Source: Treponema brennaborense DSM 12168 (GTDB taxonomy: Bacteria > Spirochaetota > Spirochaetia > Treponematales > Treponemataceae). From it: a DNA stretch of 64,000 nucleotides. Where the stretch lies: contig NC_015500.1 in assembly GCF_000212415.1 (NCBI RefSeq), positions 496,001 through 560,000 on the forward strand, in the 5' to 3' direction. Each line of letters begins with the position of its first letter. Position 1 is the first letter of the stretch. The notes below the pieces were generated by a model, which was not told the origin of the DNA, ran no database searches, and saw only the letters and a list, made by a program, of their open reading frames with translations. The position numbers and the translations under genes are program-made. Shown here in pieces: positions 42,585-52,017 of this stretch.

Positions 42585-43460
42585 ATGAACGCAGATTTTC
42601 CCCGCTGGGAAGACGTTACCATCACCAACGACTTCTTCTTCGCCTACTCGATGCTTCACGACACCGAACTGTGCCGCCTCCTTCTGCGCACCCTGCTCAA
42701 GCTGGACGCAAAGGAAATCACCTACGTCAATACGCAGGAAACCCTCGCCGCCGCCCCCGGCTCCAAAAGCGTCCGCCTCGACGTGCTGCTCGAAACCACG
42801 AACGAGATCGTCAACGTCGAGATGCAGACGACCTCCGAGCCGAACCTGTTCAAGCGGATCCGCTATTACCAAAGTTCCATCGACATCGGCACCGCACAGA
42901 GGGGCGCCGATTACGACGACCTGAAAAAGCTGTACGTCCTGTTCATCTGCACGAAGGATCCGTTCGGCGAGGGTCTGCCGCGCTACACGCTCAGGACCGT
43001 CTGCGACGAGCACACTGCGCTCGACGTTCGGGACGAACGGTTTGCCGTCGTCTATAATGCGGCGGCGTATGAAAACGAGCTTGATTCGGAAACGGCGGCC
43101 ATGTTACACTATATAGCGGAAGGCGGAACGGACACGGAGACGGCGAAGAGCTTTGCAGAACGGGTGTTCAAGCTGAAAACCGACGGTGCCGCCAAGGGGG
43201 CGTTCATGAAGTACGAAATAGAAATCAAACGCATCCGTAAGGAAGGCTTCGCCGAGGGCGAATCCCTCGGTTTTGCAGCAGGCGAATCGAGCGGTATTGC
43301 TAAGGGCGAAATACGCGGCATGGAGAAAGGCAAAGCGGAAGGAATCTACGCCACGGCCGGCAATCTCCTTTCTATGGGAGTGCTTACGCCGGAGCAGATT
43401 GCCGCCGCAACGGAATTACCGTTGGAAACCGTGCAGGAACTCGCTTGCCAAAAGAGATAA
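42585..43460 (+). CDS. Rpn family recombination-promoting nuclease
   Basis: 291 residues. The N-terminal PD-(D/E)XK nuclease domain (residues 10-200) contains TNDFFFAYSMLHD, the acidic pair RLDVLLETTNEIVNVEMQTT (D..ExQ motif) and RIRYYQSSIDIGTAQRGADY. This is the Rpn (PDDEXK_2/transposase_31) family. Residues 225-255 are low-complexity GEx repeats (EGESLGFAAGESSGIAKGE). The C-terminal tail is a small helical domain. Rpn proteins make DNA breaks that raise recombination and occur in multiple copies in many bacteria, including treponemes. ATG 42585 follows AGGAGAGACC. It lies directly after the direct repeats. Confidence 0.93.
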   Translation: MNADFPRWEDVTITNDFFFAYSMLHDTELCRLLLRTLLKLDAKEITYVNTQETLAAAPGSKSVRLDVLLETTNEIVNVEMQTTSEPNLFKRIRYYQSSIDIGTAQRGADYDDLKKLYVLFICTKDPFGEGLPRYTLRTVCDEHTALDVRDERFAVVYNAAAYENELDSETAAMLHYIAEGGTDTETAKSFAERVFKLKTDGAAKGAFMKYEIEIKRIRKEGFAEGESLGFAAGESSGIAKGEIRGMEKGKAEGIYATAGNLLSMGVLTPEQIAAATELPLETVQELACQKR

Positions 43461-43580
43461 GCGTGTTGCCGGTTTGGTTGTTGTAAGAATAGATTGCCAT
43501 TTTCAATAGCCTTTACTCATATAGTGTTGACTGAAACGACAGAGGTCTTGCACTTTCTGTTTATGTAAGCGGTGTGCAAG

Positions 43581-44612
43581 TTAAACGTGTAATGCAATAT
43601 CCGAGTTTTCATTAGTTTTATACAAAATCACTTCGGAAGCAGGTATTTCAATAATATTATTTATATCCGTATCGAGTTGTTTTGCTTTTATCAGTAATGT
43701 ATCGTTTTCTTCAAACTCCAGCAATGCTTCAAATAGATGCCCGTTTTTCATAAAGACATAACTGCTGAGGACTTTTAAATTCATATATTTCTCCAAAAAT
43801 AAGTTTTCCCGTTTTTTAGAAAGATATAGTTTTTTATTCAGTTTATTGGGAAGAAAACGTGTCAACAATTTGAGAACGGGGAGTATGCTTGATTTATTAA
43901 TACCGTTCACCGTATTGAGATATTTTGAACAAATTACAAATTCCGTAAATGCTTTTGATGCGGATCGTCGATGAAATGTTGCATCAGTTATTCTAAAGTG
44001 AACGAGCGGTTCCTGTAATGTCTTGATAATATATCCATCGCCAAGTATTCGCAGCCATAAATCGATATCTTCATTACATTTTGTATCAATATTATATTTA
44101 TATTTCTTCAGAAGTTCGGTTTTCATCATAACGGAGGGATGTGCGATCGGAGTTCCCCTGTACAATGTTTTCGATTTTCGTTCTGTTCTTTTTGGATATA
44201 GGCGTATTTTCCTATATTCTCTACCTTTCCCGTCCAGATAGAATTCTTCAATACCTGATCCGAGTATTACGGTATCTTTATGCATCTCAAAAAATAAAAC
44301 CTGTTTTTCAAATCTGTCGGGGTAACAGATATCGTCGCTGTCCATTCTGGCGATAAGTTCTGTCTTACAAAACTGAAGTCCGTAATTGAGCGCGTATGCC
44401 AACCCGTGATTTTCTGAATATCCGACGACATATAGGGGAAGTTTTTGTTGCCAAGCAAAAATAACAGATTCAAGTTCGTCTGTAAGAGGTCCGTCTTTAA
44501 CGAGAATAATACATTCGGGTAACAACGTGTTTGTTGCAATACTAGTGAAGCATTCTTCAAGAAAATCAGGAGAATCTTTTTTGTAAACAGATTGAAGAAT
44601 TGTAAAATGCAT
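43581..44612 (-). CDS. GT2 family glycosyltransferase
   Basis: 343 residues, GT-A fold. FTILQSVYKKDSPDFLEECFTSI starts the nucleotide-binding half. ELIARMDSDDICYPDRFEKQ holds the DxD metal motif (DSDD, near 95). AHPSVMMKTELL and CNEDIDLWLRIL are the usual acceptor-side motifs. It is the last gene of the nine-gene polysaccharide operon and AT-rich like the rest. The C-terminal 100 residues are lysine-rich and probably peripheral to the membrane. It transfers one sugar during repeat-unit assembly; donor and acceptor are unknown. Confidence 0.92.
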   Translation of the reverse strand: MHFTILQSVYKKDSPDFLEECFTSIATNTLLPECIILVKDGPLTDELESVIFAWQQKLPLYVVGYSENHGLAYALNYGLQFCKTELIARMDSDDICYPDRFEKQVLFFEMHKDTVILGSGIEEFYLDGKGREYRKIRLYPKRTERKSKTLYRGTPIAHPSVMMKTELLKKYKYNIDTKCNEDIDLWLRILGDGYIIKTLQEPLVHFRITDATFHRRSASKAFTEFVICSKYLNTVNGINKSSILPVLKLLTRFLPNKLNKKLYLSKKRENLFLEKYMNLKVLSSYVFMKNGHLFEALLEFEENDTLLIKAKQLDTDINNIIEIPASEVILYKTNENSDIALHV

Positions 44613-44622
44613 CGTGTATTGT

Positions 44623-45753
44623 TTAGTTGGAGTTTAAAACTTCATAGATTATTTCTAAATTTTCAAAACCATATTTATCATCCGGTTCCAAATAGGCGCC
44701 TTCCGACCATTCGTTCCATGCATTAAAAAAGATAAATTCAGAATCTGAATTTGAAACTTTCTTATACAGGTCCGAAAAATATTTCCGTTTTTCAAAACGG
44801 GTAAGTTCTGAAAAAATTGTTGCCCGATTTCTGTATCTGGGGGTATTGTCCCAGCCCCAAAAAGCACTTTCAAATATTTTTAAATTCGGAAACATGGGAT
44901 AATCATTTACACATGCGTTTTTCAATAAATAATCCCAAATTTTATTGGATGAAAGTATCACATATTTTGAATGTGTTCTTTTTATATCACCAATAAATAA
45001 TCGTAGTTTTTCCGGAAGTAAACGGAGAAATTTTATGCTGTGTATCTTTTGCCGATTGGGATTTTTGTTTGAAGTATTTGCTTCTCTCGGTTGGAATTTC
45101 AGTAAGGAATCGTAGTTTTCCAGAAAAGAAGGATTCGGAAAATCAAAGTTTTTTATTGCCATAAAATGAATGCCTTCAAATCCGTTTTCTATTGCAAGTT
45201 CATTCCATAAATGGAACATTTCCTTTGTTTTTTTTATCAGTTCCGGATTATATATTGACAGAACCGGTTTATTATCTATTTTTACGTAACGTTCGTCTTT
45301 AAAAAATGGGACTAAATACTCAAAATGTTTTTTCCATAAATTTCTATCAACTGAATGCTTTTGTTCGAGGAGAATTTCATTATGTCCCAACCATTTCCTT
45401 GTCCAGCTCTCGTTTGCCCAAGAGATGAAAAAAGGGATATTTATTTCCTTATATGCGAGGAGCATTTCCATCGGTTTTTCAAGCATCAATTTGCCGTCAA
45501 ACCAATAATGGTAAAACATAAACCCGTCAATACCGTATTTTTGGGCGAGCAAAGCTTGCCGTTTTAATACCGCAACTTCTCGCGGGTCGTAATATCCATC
45601 GATAGGAACGCGAGGTTGATAATGTCCCGGAAATAAAGGTGCAGCATTTTTTACAAGATTCCAATCTGAAAAGCCTTTTCCCCACCATTCATCATTTTCT
45701 GGGGTTTGATGAAATTGCGGAAAATAAATTGCGATAAGTTTTGTTTTTTTCAT
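44623..45753 (-). CDS. WbsX/GH99-like polysaccharide biosynthesis protein
   Basis: 376 residues. The start KLIAIYFPQFHQTPENDEWWGKGFSDW, then YGIDGFMFYHYWFDGKLMLEKP and NIPFFISWANESWTRKW, and the C-terminal FIFFNAWNEWSEGAYLEPD define the glycosyltransferase WbsX family. Its TIM-barrel fold is related to GH99. Such proteins are common in O-antigen and rhamnan clusters; some act as glycosyltransferases or modifying enzymes. Its start overlaps the EpsG-like gene by four bases. Confidence 0.92.
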   Translation of the reverse strand: MKKTKLIAIYFPQFHQTPENDEWWGKGFSDWNLVKNAAPLFPGHYQPRVPIDGYYDPREVAVLKRQALLAQKYGIDGFMFYHYWFDGKLMLEKPMEMLLAYKEINIPFFISWANESWTRKWLGHNEILLEQKHSVDRNLWKKHFEYLVPFFKDERYVKIDNKPVLSIYNPELIKKTKEMFHLWNELAIENGFEGIHFMAIKNFDFPNPSFLENYDSLLKFQPREANTSNKNPNRQKIHSIKFLRLLPEKLRLFIGDIKRTHSKYVILSSNKIWDYLLKNACVNDYPMFPNLKIFESAFWGWDNTPRYRNRATIFSELTRFEKRKYFSDLYKKVSNSDSEFIFFNAWNEWSEGAYLEPDDKYGFENLEIIYEVLNSN

Positions 45754-46967
45754 AATTGATCATCCAAATAGTTAGAAAAATTTTTCATCAACGGATATCG
45801 TTGTTCGTATGTTTTATGTGGCAGCAAAGCATTTTCGTAATGAAAAAATAAGGAATTACATGTACTGCATTTTAAAAGTCCGTATATTAAAAATATGAGT
45901 AGAAAGTATTTTTTACGTTTGCCCGATGTTAAAAAATAAATTTGGGGAAATAGAATCCAATATCCAAAAGAAAACAACAATCCGACTCGATTTAATATGA
46001 TCGATATTTCCGAACAGTACAAGTAAATGAAAATAAATATATAAAAAGAATTAATAATAATCTTATTTTTTTTATTATGCTCCAGTAATCTTTTTTCAAA
46101 CAGAAAGACTGCCAAGAAGGAAAATGTCCTTTCAATATAGCCAACGGAGAGTCCCCATTCTCCGGAATATTTTTTCATTCTTAAATATACTTCTATTAAA
46201 CTATAAAAGGGGGTATGGATCGATTCGTTGAAAAACTGTAAAAATTCTTTTAACCATTGTATATGCAGCAAATAAATCCCGTTACCTATAATAAATAATA
46301 ATAAAATCAACCTACGGGGAAAACTTTTGTTAAGAATGAAATAAAAAGGTAAAAATAAGAGTGCTATCGTATGGAACGTAAAGCCCAATAAGTTTAAAAA
46401 TAAAAAAAACTGAATTTTTTTCTTTTCTATATACCTTATTGAAACCAGAAAACACATCATTGCTTTTGCGTTACGCATTAAATTGACTTCAAGGCCAAAC
46501 CCTAATACTCCGCCAAATAAAAAGAAAAAAACGAAAGACATAAAAATTAATTTGATGTCAATAAAATAATATTTGAAAAAATAATATAGAATTATAAAAT
46601 CGATTATAAACGATATAGCTTGAAATACGAAATAATTGGAAGAAATCGTTTTACAAAATATGGTGAAATATAAATAACCGATATTCCAACTGTCATGTTT
46701 TTTTAAGAAGTTGTCTCTTTTTTCCCGTATTGAAAAAAAAGAAGGAGTTTCTTCAAAAACTTTGCCGTAAACATTCCAATCGGTATAAATATATCCTCTA
46801 AAGCCTATAAAAAAAATAAAAATGAAAAATAACGCATAAAGAGAGAACATCCTATGAGCTTTTACGGTTAATTGATTTCCGGAGTTCGTATTATTTATAC
46901 AAAACGAAAAAGAAATAAGAAAAAAAAGCATATATGGGATTGAATAAGAAAAACTGTAATACTGCAT
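45750..46967 (-). CDS. EpsG-like polysaccharide polymerase (Wzy)
   Basis: 405 residues with ten or more hydrophobic helices. The early phrase FFIFIFFIGFRGYIYTDWNVY, then the large loop around 70-90, match the EpsG family of O-antigen/exopolysaccharide polymerases. Later, GFGLEVNLMRNAKAMMCFLVSIRYI is the conserved Arg-containing region. It would polymerise lipid-linked repeats flipped by the Wzx protein at the start of the operon. Very AT-rich. It overlaps the WbsX gene by four bases. Confidence 0.85.
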   Translation of the reverse strand: MQYYSFSYSIPYMLFFLISFSFCINNTNSGNQLTVKAHRMFSLYALFFIFIFFIGFRGYIYTDWNVYGKVFEETPSFFSIREKRDNFLKKHDSWNIGYLYFTIFCKTISSNYFVFQAISFIIDFIILYYFFKYYFIDIKLIFMSFVFFFLFGGVLGFGLEVNLMRNAKAMMCFLVSIRYIEKKKIQFFLFLNLLGFTFHTIALLFLPFYFILNKSFPRRLILLLFIIGNGIYLLHIQWLKEFLQFFNESIHTPFYSLIEVYLRMKKYSGEWGLSVGYIERTFSFLAVFLFEKRLLEHNKKNKIIINSFYIFIFIYLYCSEISIILNRVGLLFSFGYWILFPQIYFLTSGKRKKYFLLIFLIYGLLKCSTCNSLFFHYENALLPHKTYEQRYPLMKNFSNYLDDQL

Positions 46968-46969
46968 TT

Positions 46970-48085
46970 TCAGACTATGTTTTCCAGTATGGTAATTACT
47001 GCATTTGCCGATATTTCTGGGGCAATGAAACCTTGCTCATAATTACGGACTTTTTCAGCCTGCGCTCCGATATCGAAACAGATTATATTGATGCCAAACA
47101 TAATTAATTCGGAAACGGTATAGGAAAAGGTTTCTGCGCAGACAGAGGGGAATATAACTGTATTGATATTGTATTTTTCCATCAAATACGGTAACTCATC
47201 GTTTTTATAGGGGCCGAAATTTAGTACAACTTTATTTCTGCGGGCTTTACCATTTAAAGGTATCTTGCCGAATAAAACGATTTCTTTTTTATCGTAATAA
47301 GTCACTAAATCATTGACTATTTTATTTCCTTTTGCCACCGTATTGCAGCTGCCGACTATGGCAATTCTGGCGGGTTCTTCCGTTCTTATTTTATAAGGCT
47401 TGAAATGACAATAGGATAGGTCGTGCGGTTGTATATTGAATTTGTCGGTATGCAAATCGGGATATGCCTGCAAAATCATGTCTTTTGAGCTTTCACTGAA
47501 AACTCGAATTTCATCTATTTCAGAAAAAAAATTTTTCCAAATTAATCTCCATTCGATTATATCTGCATTAATTTTGCATTTATGGGTACTGCAGTCCAAA
47601 TTACAAGAGAAATCTTTCGCTAGAAGCGTAAAATTCGGACAGATGCAGTGAAAGTCGTGTATCATATAGCAGACAGAGGCGTTTGTCTTATTTTTATATT
47701 CAATAATACTTTCAAGCATCCTTTTACAATTTGTATACGGAATGATAGAACTCACCGTTATTTTTGAGGGGCGTAAATTTTGAAACAAATAATCTAGCTT
47801 TTTAACGTTGAAAACATAATGTTTCTTTTCTCCATATTTATTTACAGTGATATATTTCGTTTTGAATCCGCGAACGTTTCTCATTATAAAAATATTTTTC
47901 GTATTTTTTAAATAGTTATTTTCAAAGGTTCTCGTCCCGCCGCCAAACGTATGTGTAATGAATAATTCCGAACAATTTGCATATAAATCATTAGGCCCTG
48001 TTCCCTTTTGGAAAGAAATGATGCAGGCTAAAAAAGTATCAAATATATTTCTGAATATATGATAAATAAATTTAATCACGATCAT
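46970..48085 (-). CDS. GT4-like glycosyltransferase
   Basis: 371 residues. N-terminal half: ITVSSIIPYTNCKRMLESII and VCYMIHDFHCICPNF, a GT-B acceptor domain. C-terminal half: RIAIVGSCNTVAKGNKIVNDL, VVLNFGPYKNDELPYLMEKYNINTVIFPSVCAETFSYTVSELI, a GT4 donor site with the E..E pattern. A cysteine-rich stretch (CNLDCSTHKCK, near 170) is unusual for the family, though similar ones occur in related polysaccharide transferases. It overlaps the pyruvyl transferase gene by 14 bases. Confidence 0.88.
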   Translation of the reverse strand: MIVIKFIYHIFRNIFDTFLACIISFQKGTGPNDLYANCSELFITHTFGGGTRTFENNYLKNTKNIFIMRNVRGFKTKYITVNKYGEKKHYVFNVKKLDYLFQNLRPSKITVSSIIPYTNCKRMLESIIEYKNKTNASVCYMIHDFHCICPNFTLLAKDFSCNLDCSTHKCKINADIIEWRLIWKNFFSEIDEIRVFSESSKDMILQAYPDLHTDKFNIQPHDLSYCHFKPYKIRTEEPARIAIVGSCNTVAKGNKIVNDLVTYYDKKEIVLFGKIPLNGKARRNKVVLNFGPYKNDELPYLMEKYNINTVIFPSVCAETFSYTVSELIMFGINIICFDIGAQAEKVRNYEQGFIAPEISANAVITILENIV

Positions 48086-49202
48086 TTAAAAATTCGTTTA
48101 TAAAACTGCGTGCTTGCCACTGTATTTTTTTTATGTCACAGCTGTATTTTCTTTCAAGCAAATCAAAATTGTAATTGTGAATGAACCTATTTTCCATTTC
48201 GCATAATGTAAATAAAGAATCCATTCTGCAATTCAAGCTTTTGTAGCGACCACTCAGCGGTATGACAGCGAACGACGTATCGGCCAAGATCGAAAATAGA
48301 GCGCAATGAAAACTATTGGTGATGACATATTCAGCATTTTTTATTAGTGAAAGCCACTCAGGGATAGTAGCAAATGTTTTTTGACGATTATCAACCAACC
48401 CGTTGCCTGTAATAAATTTGACTTCCAACTTTTTTTGTGCTGCCCAAATGAAAACTTCATTCAGGTTGAATGTGTTAGTATTGTTTAACATATACAAGAC
48501 GATATATTTTCCTGTTTTATTTTCTGTAGTTTGAGCAATTTCATTAAAATATATTTGTGGATTTATTAAAAATGTCGGATCCGGACAGCATACGGCGCCT
48601 TCATAGCCGCATTTTGTACAAAGTGAGATACCTTTTTCTTCCCGAACTGAAACAACGTTAAATCGCTTAATTAACGGTTCTATTAATTTTATATATTCTT
48701 TTGAAATGGTATCCGTTCCCCAGCTCGCTGCATATGCGATTCTTTTTATTTTATCAGACCCGAAATTCAGAAAATATGCGTTGGCAATATTTTTATAACT
48801 TTTTATTGGAGAAAGTACGCAGCTCCACACTTGATCGCTACCCACAATGTAGCAGTCGGCGTCCGGTGGATTGGCTTTCAGTTCGGCGTAAGATTCATAG
48901 AGCAGGGCGGACTGTTTTATGTGATTTGCTCTAAATTCGTTAAATTTACGATCGTGGATTTTTTGTTCTGTGGCAATCGTATAAAACGTTTTTTTATTTT
49001 TCAGATAGGTATATAATAATACCGGATTACACACTTTCAGAAGTTTTATTGGAAGCGATTTTGACACGTCTTTTTCATATCTATACCGAATCAAATACGC
49101 ATCGTGTCCTTGATCCCTCAAATATCTTTGCAACGCATAGCATTGCAGAATTTGTCCGTAATTATTCTGTGACCACCAAAAAGTCATTATTCCGATTTTC
49201 AT
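48072..49202 (-). CDS. Polysaccharide pyruvyl transferase family protein
   Basis: 376 residues of the PS_pyruv_trans family. MTFWWSQNNYGQILQCYALQRYLRDQGHDAYLIRYRY, then DCYIVGSDQVWS (near 115), IAYAASWGTD, and the C-terminal AEYVITNSFHCALFSIL are all typical. The family transfers pyruvate from phosphoenolpyruvate to a sugar as a ketal, or acts similarly on teichoic acid-like polymers. It starts one base after the TPP enzyme gene. It is expected to give the surface polymer a negative charge. Confidence 0.92.
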   Translation of the reverse strand: MKIGIMTFWWSQNNYGQILQCYALQRYLRDQGHDAYLIRYRYEKDVSKSLPIKLLKVCNPVLLYTYLKNKKTFYTIATEQKIHDRKFNEFRANHIKQSALLYESYAELKANPPDADCYIVGSDQVWSCVLSPIKSYKNIANAYFLNFGSDKIKRIAYAASWGTDTISKEYIKLIEPLIKRFNVVSVREEKGISLCTKCGYEGAVCCPDPTFLINPQIYFNEIAQTTENKTGKYIVLYMLNNTNTFNLNEVFIWAAQKKLEVKFITGNGLVDNRQKTFATIPEWLSLIKNAEYVITNSFHCALFSILADTSFAVIPLSGRYKSLNCRMDSLFTLCEMENRFIHNYNFDLLERKYSCDIKKIQWQARSFINEFLNDRD

Positions 49203-49203
49203 A

Positions 49204-50958
49204 TTATTTTTTTAACGTGTTTTTTATCAGATTCATTCCGCTGTCACCAAGTATGTTCTTTGCCAATCGTTTTGCCTTTCCGCCGAAACTGTCTTCCATA
49301 TGCATAATCGATTCTAAAGCGCAGCTTTCATCTTCTGCAGAAGTAAAAACTTCAAATAAGATTGGCTGACTTACTGAATCTGTTGTAATAAACTGTTCGT
49401 ATGTATTTTCAAATTCCGCTTTGGAACTTGCCGAAATATATTTGAACCCCAAATCTTCTGAATAATGTTTTACTAAATACTTTGATTTGTTGCCGAAATG
49501 CCCGGCCGCCGCCATAAAGGCATCTCCGTCTGTACCGAACTTTGCTGCCGGATGATTATAATTTTTAAATTCGGTACCGATACCGTTATTAACGAGCAAA
49601 ATACGGACGTTATTTCCTATATGCCGAATACCGAGTACGTTCATGTCATAAAAAAACGCTAAATCTCCTGTTATACAGAAGTAAATTTTATTTTTATTTA
49701 CCAAGGAAGCTCCAATTAAAGAAGAAACACCTCCGTCTATTCCGAACCCTCCCACGTTGGAAAATGTGGAAACGGAATCCGGTACCGTAAAAAAATTCCA
49801 TGCTCGTAAAGTATTATATATGCTTAAATATGCACATGAGTCGGGAGGTAGCAGCGGGGAAATTTTGGACGCTATCCATATATTTGAAAAAGGCAAGTCC
49901 GGTATTTTTTCATACAGGGAAGTAAGCGTGCTTTTGCAAAAATCAAAATATTCATGGGCGACCTCCGTATTATCGGTTGCATATCGTATAAAAAAAATAC
50001 TTTCCGGTATTTCAAATATATATCGAAGTTTTTTTAAATAATCGCGGATTTCACCATCTTCGCTGATTCTCCATACCTGTTCCGTTTTTATAAATTGGCT
50101 GTATGCTCCGGATATTTCGCCTATATGTATGAGTACATCGGCACGGTTACGGCCCATAACCTGATCCTGGCAGGCTACCAGATCATACAAAATTCTATAC
50201 TTTCCGTTGTAGCCGCTGGTATGATCGCAAAATACGACTGCATTATGGGATTTACAGAAAGAATCGATTTCTGCGGTAAGTTTTTGAGACATAGGAGCGT
50301 GAGAACCGACGAATATCGCTATGCGACCTTTCGGTAATTCTGGAAAATCTTGCGTATCCGTAATCCGTCGAATAACTCTAACCGACGGCAACGTTTTTAT
50401 ATTATAGACCTTGCTGTATTCCGTCGGCAGATTGATGTGAACCGGTCCGCCGCCTCTGTGATTCAATTCAAGAAGTGCTTTATTTATTTTTATTTCGCAG
50501 TCCCAAAAATCATTTTCATCTTTAACAATCGGAAGCGTCACGGTTAACCGGACGGAATCAGTCGGCGGTGAGCTTCTGTCGATTACTTGTGCAATGTGAT
50601 GCCCTATTTTCGATATATCCTGCGTTGAGGTAATCGCCAAAATAGGTAGTTTTCTGTAAAATGCTTCAGTCAGACCCGGCAGATAATTGCGTGAAGCAGT
50701 TGCTCCCGTACAACTTAAAATGACAGGTTGTTCCGATTCATAGGCTAAACCACACGCCATATAAGCCGCTGAACGTTCATCTACGCAGGAATATATCTCA
50801 AAAAACGAATCTTGCTGGACGCTGCCTACGAACGCCATATTCGTGGTACCGGGAGATGCAATTATCTTTTTTATGTTGTGAGCTTTCAATAAGGCAATAA
50901 GTATTTGTACATTTTTTTCATCCGTATAGGAGTGTTCCATAACAGGCCTCGATTTCAT
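49204..50958 (-). CDS. MenD-like thiamine pyrophosphate enzyme
   Basis: 584 residues with the three-domain TPP-enzyme fold. The N-terminal pyrimidine domain has the catalytic glutamate in VDERSAAYMACGLAYE. The C-terminal pyrophosphate domain has the GDx...N motif ITGDLAFFYDMN followed by LLVNNG (near 440-470). It resembles MenD and acetolactate synthase-like enzymes but sits in a polysaccharide operon, with no other menaquinone genes near. I infer a role in making an unusual sugar or acyl substituent, such as branched sugars formed by TPP-dependent transfer from pyruvate or 2-oxoglutarate. The stop lies one base before the pyruvyl transferase start. Substrate unknown. Confidence 0.85.
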   Translation of the reverse strand: MKSRPVMEHSYTDEKNVQILIALLKAHNIKKIIASPGTTNMAFVGSVQQDSFFEIYSCVDERSAAYMACGLAYESEQPVILSCTGATASRNYLPGLTEAFYRKLPILAITSTQDISKIGHHIAQVIDRSSPPTDSVRLTVTLPIVKDENDFWDCEIKINKALLELNHRGGGPVHINLPTEYSKVYNIKTLPSVRVIRRITDTQDFPELPKGRIAIFVGSHAPMSQKLTAEIDSFCKSHNAVVFCDHTSGYNGKYRILYDLVACQDQVMGRNRADVLIHIGEISGAYSQFIKTEQVWRISEDGEIRDYLKKLRYIFEIPESIFFIRYATDNTEVAHEYFDFCKSTLTSLYEKIPDLPFSNIWIASKISPLLPPDSCAYLSIYNTLRAWNFFTVPDSVSTFSNVGGFGIDGGVSSLIGASLVNKNKIYFCITGDLAFFYDMNVLGIRHIGNNVRILLVNNGIGTEFKNYNHPAAKFGTDGDAFMAAAGHFGNKSKYLVKHYSEDLGFKYISASSKAEFENTYEQFITTDSVSQPILFEVFTSAEDESCALESIMHMEDSFGGKAKRLAKNILGDSGMNLIKNTLKK

Positions 50959-52017
50959 TTATTTAAGTAAAAATCTGAATAAAATATATTTGATTTTTTG
51001 TTTAATACTTCTTATTTCTTTTAACGGTGTATATTCATGTGTTAATCTGTCTTTATACGCTTCCGTTCGCCCATTCAAATAAAAAAACGGAGTATCTTTC
51101 AGAAATTCCGTTAGACAATCGGATAAGCCCTTTTCTGTATTTTTGAATGATTCAACGTCAATAAACTGCTTTATACGGGAATTGTCAAAAACTCTGTCAA
51201 ACATTCTGTCGTATTTTATCTGATATTCGGCAAAATGACATTTCATAAAATCAGTCATACTGCACAACAGTACTTTCGGCGTATATCCCAATTCTTTTTT
51301 TAATACACCTACATATATATTCAGAACGTCATTCCATGACACTGACTGATTTCCCGTTATTTGAAATATGCGGCTATAAGCGAATTCATTACCGATCAGT
51401 GTATATAGCCCTCTTGCGACATCATAGCCGTGTGTCAGCGTGGTTGTTTTTTTTGCAATATTTTCAGAAAAAACGATCGTTCTGCCGTGTAAAGCCCTAT
51501 ATAACCATTCTTCTTTTTCAAGTACACCGAGCTGCAGCCGTATCTCCGAATAGGTGATATACGGACGAATAATGGTCCAGTTTGTTGTACCCGAATTACG
51601 CAGTATGTCTTCCTGTCGGGCCTTGGCGAGTGCATATTCATCCGTTGCAAGAAAAGCCGCGTCGGTAGAAATATCCAAAAGACGCGGTGAATCTTCGGTA
51701 ATGGGTGAATCAGAATTAGCATAAACTCTTGAAGAACTCAAAAATACATACTGTTTCGTATTACTCAGCAGTTTTTTATAACGATATAAAAATTCTTGCG
51801 TAGTATATATCATAAAATCTACAATGCAATCATATTGCTCTTGCAGCAAGTTTTCCAAAAAACGTCTATCACGGGCATCGCCTTGTATATAACGGATATG
51901 GCCTTGCGAGTTACGTTTTTTTCTTGAAGTAACAACTGTTTCCACCCCGTCTCTATCAAGCAAATTCACCAGATGTTTTCCCATTGCGCCGGTTCCGCCG
52001 AGAATAAGGATTTTCAT
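50959..52017 (-). CDS. NAD-dependent epimerase/dehydratase (extended SDR)
   Basis: 352 residues. Rossmann motif ILGGTGAMGKHLVNLL (G-x2-G-x2-G) at residues 5-20; the next strand HIRYIQGDARD and the SSSRVYANSDSP segment (catalytic Ser region) are extended-SDR features. The catalytic YxxxK is DEYALAKARQ (near 145). Likely acts on a nucleotide sugar or a similar intermediate. Its start overlaps the PP-loop gene by four bases and its stop abuts the TPP enzyme gene, so the three are probably one pathway. Confidence 0.9.
   Translation of the reverse strand: MKILILGGTGAMGKHLVNLLDRDGVETVVTSRKKRNSQGHIRYIQGDARDRRFLENLLQEQYDCIVDFMIYTTQEFLYRYKKLLSNTKQYVFLSSSRVYANSDSPITEDSPRLLDISTDAAFLATDEYALAKARQEDILRNSGTTNWTIIRPYITYSEIRLQLGVLEKEEWLYRALHGRTIVFSENIAKKTTTLTHGYDVARGLYTLIGNEFAYSRIFQITGNQSVSWNDVLNIYVGVLKKELGYTPKVLLCSMTDFMKCHFAEYQIKYDRMFDRVFDNSRIKQFIDVESFKNTEKGLSDCLTEFLKDTPFFYLNGRTEAYKDRLTHEYTPLKEIRSIKQKIKYILFRFLLK

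Noticed and set aside
42524-43057. Separate 177-residue gene on the plus strand
   Set aside because: It is a frame shadow of the Rpn gene. Its Arg- and His-rich composition is typical of an out-of-frame read.
49204-50958. Menaquinone biosynthesis MenD
   Set aside because: No other menaquinone gene is near, and the gene is coupled to polysaccharide genes, so only MenD-like is claimed.
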